From a virus, in the IMG/VR virus record IMGVR_UViG_3300032753_002463, positions 32,933 through 96,932 of that record: DNA of 64,000 nucleotides; one strand, 5' to 3'. Made by a program: the position numbers and the translations under genes. Each line of letters starts with the position of its first letter. The first letter of the stretch is position 1. A model generated the notes under the pieces. The model was not told the origin of the DNA, did no database searches, and saw only the letters and a program-made list of their open reading frames with translations. Of this stretch, positions 62,414 to 64,000 are shown piece by piece.

Positions 62414-63127
62414 CTAAAAATTATTAAAATCCTCGTGACTCATATAAGGCCAGCTAGTTACTCTACTAATATTAGAAAGATTTGCTACCTTTACTCCCTT
62501 AGATAATAGGGCGGCAGCTAATTTTCTATATTCTTCATTAACAGCGTCATATCTGGAAGTTAAAAGATGATCCCCAGTCTTATCAAAAAAATGGTCTGGC
62601 GTTAAATCAATTCCTATTAATCCGATCTTTGTTGCCCCCAATTGATATGCTATTATCACTGCCATATAAGGCGAATTTGTTGTGTAATCAATTTCCCCAA
62701 TGTTATCTATTCCAGCTCCGTCGCGTGTGCCTAGATCAAAGTAAACAGTTGCTTCGTGCTTCACCGGTGAAAGATTTCTAAGATGTGTAAAAAAATATTC
62801 GGATGTATGGTTTTGTACCCATTCAAACCTACCCCTTTTAAATGTATGAGGTTCATTTACACAAATTAGATATTTTGTCTGTAGTTTACGATTTATATCA
62901 TTTACTCCAAAGAGAATGCTTTTGCCGTCGGGTGTAAAGTTATTTATGGAGGTACCACATCCACAAATAATAAAGGTCTTATCTTTTTCAGAGCCAACTA
63001 AACTTTTATACCTGCCTAGATCATTATGTTCCATTTTACTTTTAAATAATGCGTTAGATTTAATAGGTACCTGCTTTTGTGGGAGCTTTCCTGAAACCCC
63101 TAATGTTCTTCGTAAACGATTTATCAT
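62414..63127 (-). CDS. MptE/Maf-like Rossmann protein
   Basis: The 237-residue protein has a nucleotide-binding start TFIICGCGTSINNFTPDGKS near residues 50-68 and, later, AVIIAYQLGATKIGLIGIDL, a pair found in the DUF115/MptE-like domain of Maf flagellin glycosyltransferases and 6-hydroxymethylpterin kinases. A sugar- or pterin-phosphate transfer role is possible. A sialyltransferase-type relative is an alternative. Stop and start overlap with the flanking HExxH gene by four bases. Confidence 0.55.
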   Translation of the reverse strand: MINRLRRTLGVSGKLPQKQVPIKSNALFKSKMEHNDLGRYKSLVGSEKDKTFIICGCGTSINNFTPDGKSILFGVNDINRKLQTKYLICVNEPHTFKRGRFEWVQNHTSEYFFTHLRNLSPVKHEATVYFDLGTRDGAGIDNIGEIDYTTNSPYMAVIIAYQLGATKIGLIGIDLTPDHFFDKTGDHLLTSRYDAVNEEYRKLAAALLSKGVKVANLSNISRVTSWPYMSHEDFNNF

Positions 63128-64000
63128 TTTAAAATACCATCAATGGTTTTTTGGTTTGTATCTAAGCTCTCCCCATATGAGCATTTATGCCTACCTAGAA
63201 AATTTGATACTATTATTTTATAGGGTGAAATGTAGCCTTTGTTTCTTAATAATCTTGCAGCAACAAGATCACAGATAACTTCTATGTTGTCTGTGATCTT
63301 GTCCTTTATCATATTGTGTGCAGACTCATGAGCTTCTATAGTAATTAAATGATCGTCGGTTAAGCTTTGGAAATCTGGATTTGTTGAATCAATATAGATG
63401 GTTCTTGTTTTAGTATCCATATAAGCAATTCCCAACTTTTTGAAATTTTCCTGATGTATCTGTGCATGTGGGTCATCATGGGAAACTACGGAAATTGTTA
63501 ATGAATTATCTAATATCCCCTTTCTTGTCGAAGTTTTACCATTATTTGTTAGTAATATGTCATTTTTATGAATTTTTGATTCTAATTTACCCCACACTAA
63601 TCCTCCATGATTATATTTCATATTCAATGCCATTTTCTCCTTATTAGTATCAACTGTTGTTCCCCTAGAAGCATTCCAAAATCCTGCTCTTTGTACTAGC
63701 TCCATAGAAGATGGTATTATGGGGAATACCTTGTTAGTTTTATCACTCTTTAGTTTAAAGTGATATTCAGTAGCATCCTCATTTCTGATCATCGAAATAA
63801 CCCTACCCTGAACAGAAATTTCAGATCCCTTAATTTTAGCTTTAACTAAATCCCCGATGGTAAATTCCTGCCCTTTTATATACTGGGATGGAATTACATC
63901 ACGTCCTTTAGAAATAGAAAGATCGTCATAAGGCTTATATTGGACCTTAAAAATACCATTAGATGAATTATATCCATCCCCCGAAAATGATTGAGCAAAA
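63124..64000 (-). CDS. HExxH metallopeptidase-like protein, N-terminus cut by window edge
   Basis: The frame is open from the stop at 63124 to the right edge; an internal ATG at 63792 is not the natural start because the frame continues upstream for 69 codons (with YKPYDDLSISKGRDVIPSQY). The zinc motif HESAH is at 63316-63330, followed by EVICD, an ExxxD arrangement as in gluzincins. The upstream part (GQEFTIGDLVKAKIKGSEI) looks like a small OB/SH3-like barrel. Residues around the 63792 Met (DATEYHFKLKSDKTNKVFPI) are polar. It may cleave a host or virion protein; no specific family is assigned. Confidence 0.6.
   Translation of the reverse strand, partial: FAQSFSGDGYNSSNGIFKVQYKPYDDLSISKGRDVIPSQYIKGQEFTIGDLVKAKIKGSEISVQGRVISMIRNEDATEYHFKLKSDKTNKVFPIIPSSMELVQRAGFWNASRGTTVDTNKEKMALNMKYNHGGLVWGKLESKIHKNDILLTNNGKTSTRKGILDNSLTISVVSHDDPHAQIHQENFKKLGIAYMDTKTRTIYIDSTNPDFQSLTDDHLITIEAHESAHNMIKDKITDNIEVICDLVAARLLRNKGYISPYKIIVSNFLGRHKCSYGESLDTNQKTIDGILK

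Overview
The window looks like one contiguous piece of the genome of a large, T4-related contractile-tailed phage (myovirus). Visible hallmarks are a gp23-like major capsid protein, a gp21-like prohead protease, gp25-, gp6/J-, gp27-, gp5- and gp53-like baseplate proteins, PhoH, and two free-standing GIY-YIG endonucleases. A Bacteroidota host is likely but inferred: the DNA is very AT-rich, start codons are preceded by A-rich leaders rather than GGAGG-type Shine-Dalgarno sequences, and the tail adhesin uses beta-propeller families common in Bacteroidota. No tRNA, rRNA, CRISPR array, IS element or replication origin was seen, and no gene-free stretch exceeds about 170 bases.

Layout. 1-12.7 kb: tail and baseplate genes on the minus strand (a gene cut by the left edge, a Gly-rich structural protein, a 2530-residue multidomain adhesin, gp6/J-like and gp25-like wedge proteins), with phoH alone on the plus strand behind a 22-bp perfect inverted-repeat terminator. 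12.7-18.5 kb: a structural protein, homing endonuclease, minimal kinase-like protein, amidoligase-like protein with a beta-helix tail, catalytically dead copy of the prohead protease, and a ribosomal-S1-like protein. 18.5-28.4 kb: central baseplate/hub genes, including a gp5-like spike without lysozyme and a 926-residue protein ending in about 16 copies of a 23-residue repeat, then small genes of unknown role. 28.4-42.0 kb: an unbroken minus-strand block for sugar and glycan work (KdsD, KdsA, Gmd, a shortened DegT-type protein, GT10 and GT11 fucosyltransferase-like enzymes, five other glycosyltransferase-like proteins plus one more GT-A protein, a hexapeptide acyltransferase, FabH, PhyH dioxygenase, cupin, SDR), interrupted by a second GIY-YIG gene. 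42.2-49.2 kb: a mixed-strand region with an acidic repeat protein, a RimK-like ligase fused to a RimB-like DTG domain, an asparagine-synthase-like protein, a P-loop kinase and a membrane-anchored 3D-domain protein. 49.1-59.9 kb: the head block (coiled-coil and low-complexity head-associated candidates, major capsid protein, protease-scaffold fusion). 59.9-64 kb: a secreted protein, a DEDDy exonuclease, a UvdE-like TIM barrel, a Rossmann-like protein and an HExxH protein cut by the right edge.

How it fits together. Many proteins of the head region begin with a short T4-like capsid-targeting sequence and carry an (L/I)-x-E site near it. The scaffold part of the protease fusion has 13 copies of a 14-residue unit, 12 of which contain the same (L/I)-x-E signature, which suggests a scaffold built to be cut up by its own protease domain. 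A recurrent AGATATATA box lies just upstream of the first gene of many transcription units and is probably the phage's late promoter. The most unusual candidates for undescribed biology are the ligase/DTG-protease fusion next to an acidic repeat protein, the kinase-amidoligase pair, the self-destructing scaffold with its dead-protease paralog, and the lipid- and fucose-linked glycan island.
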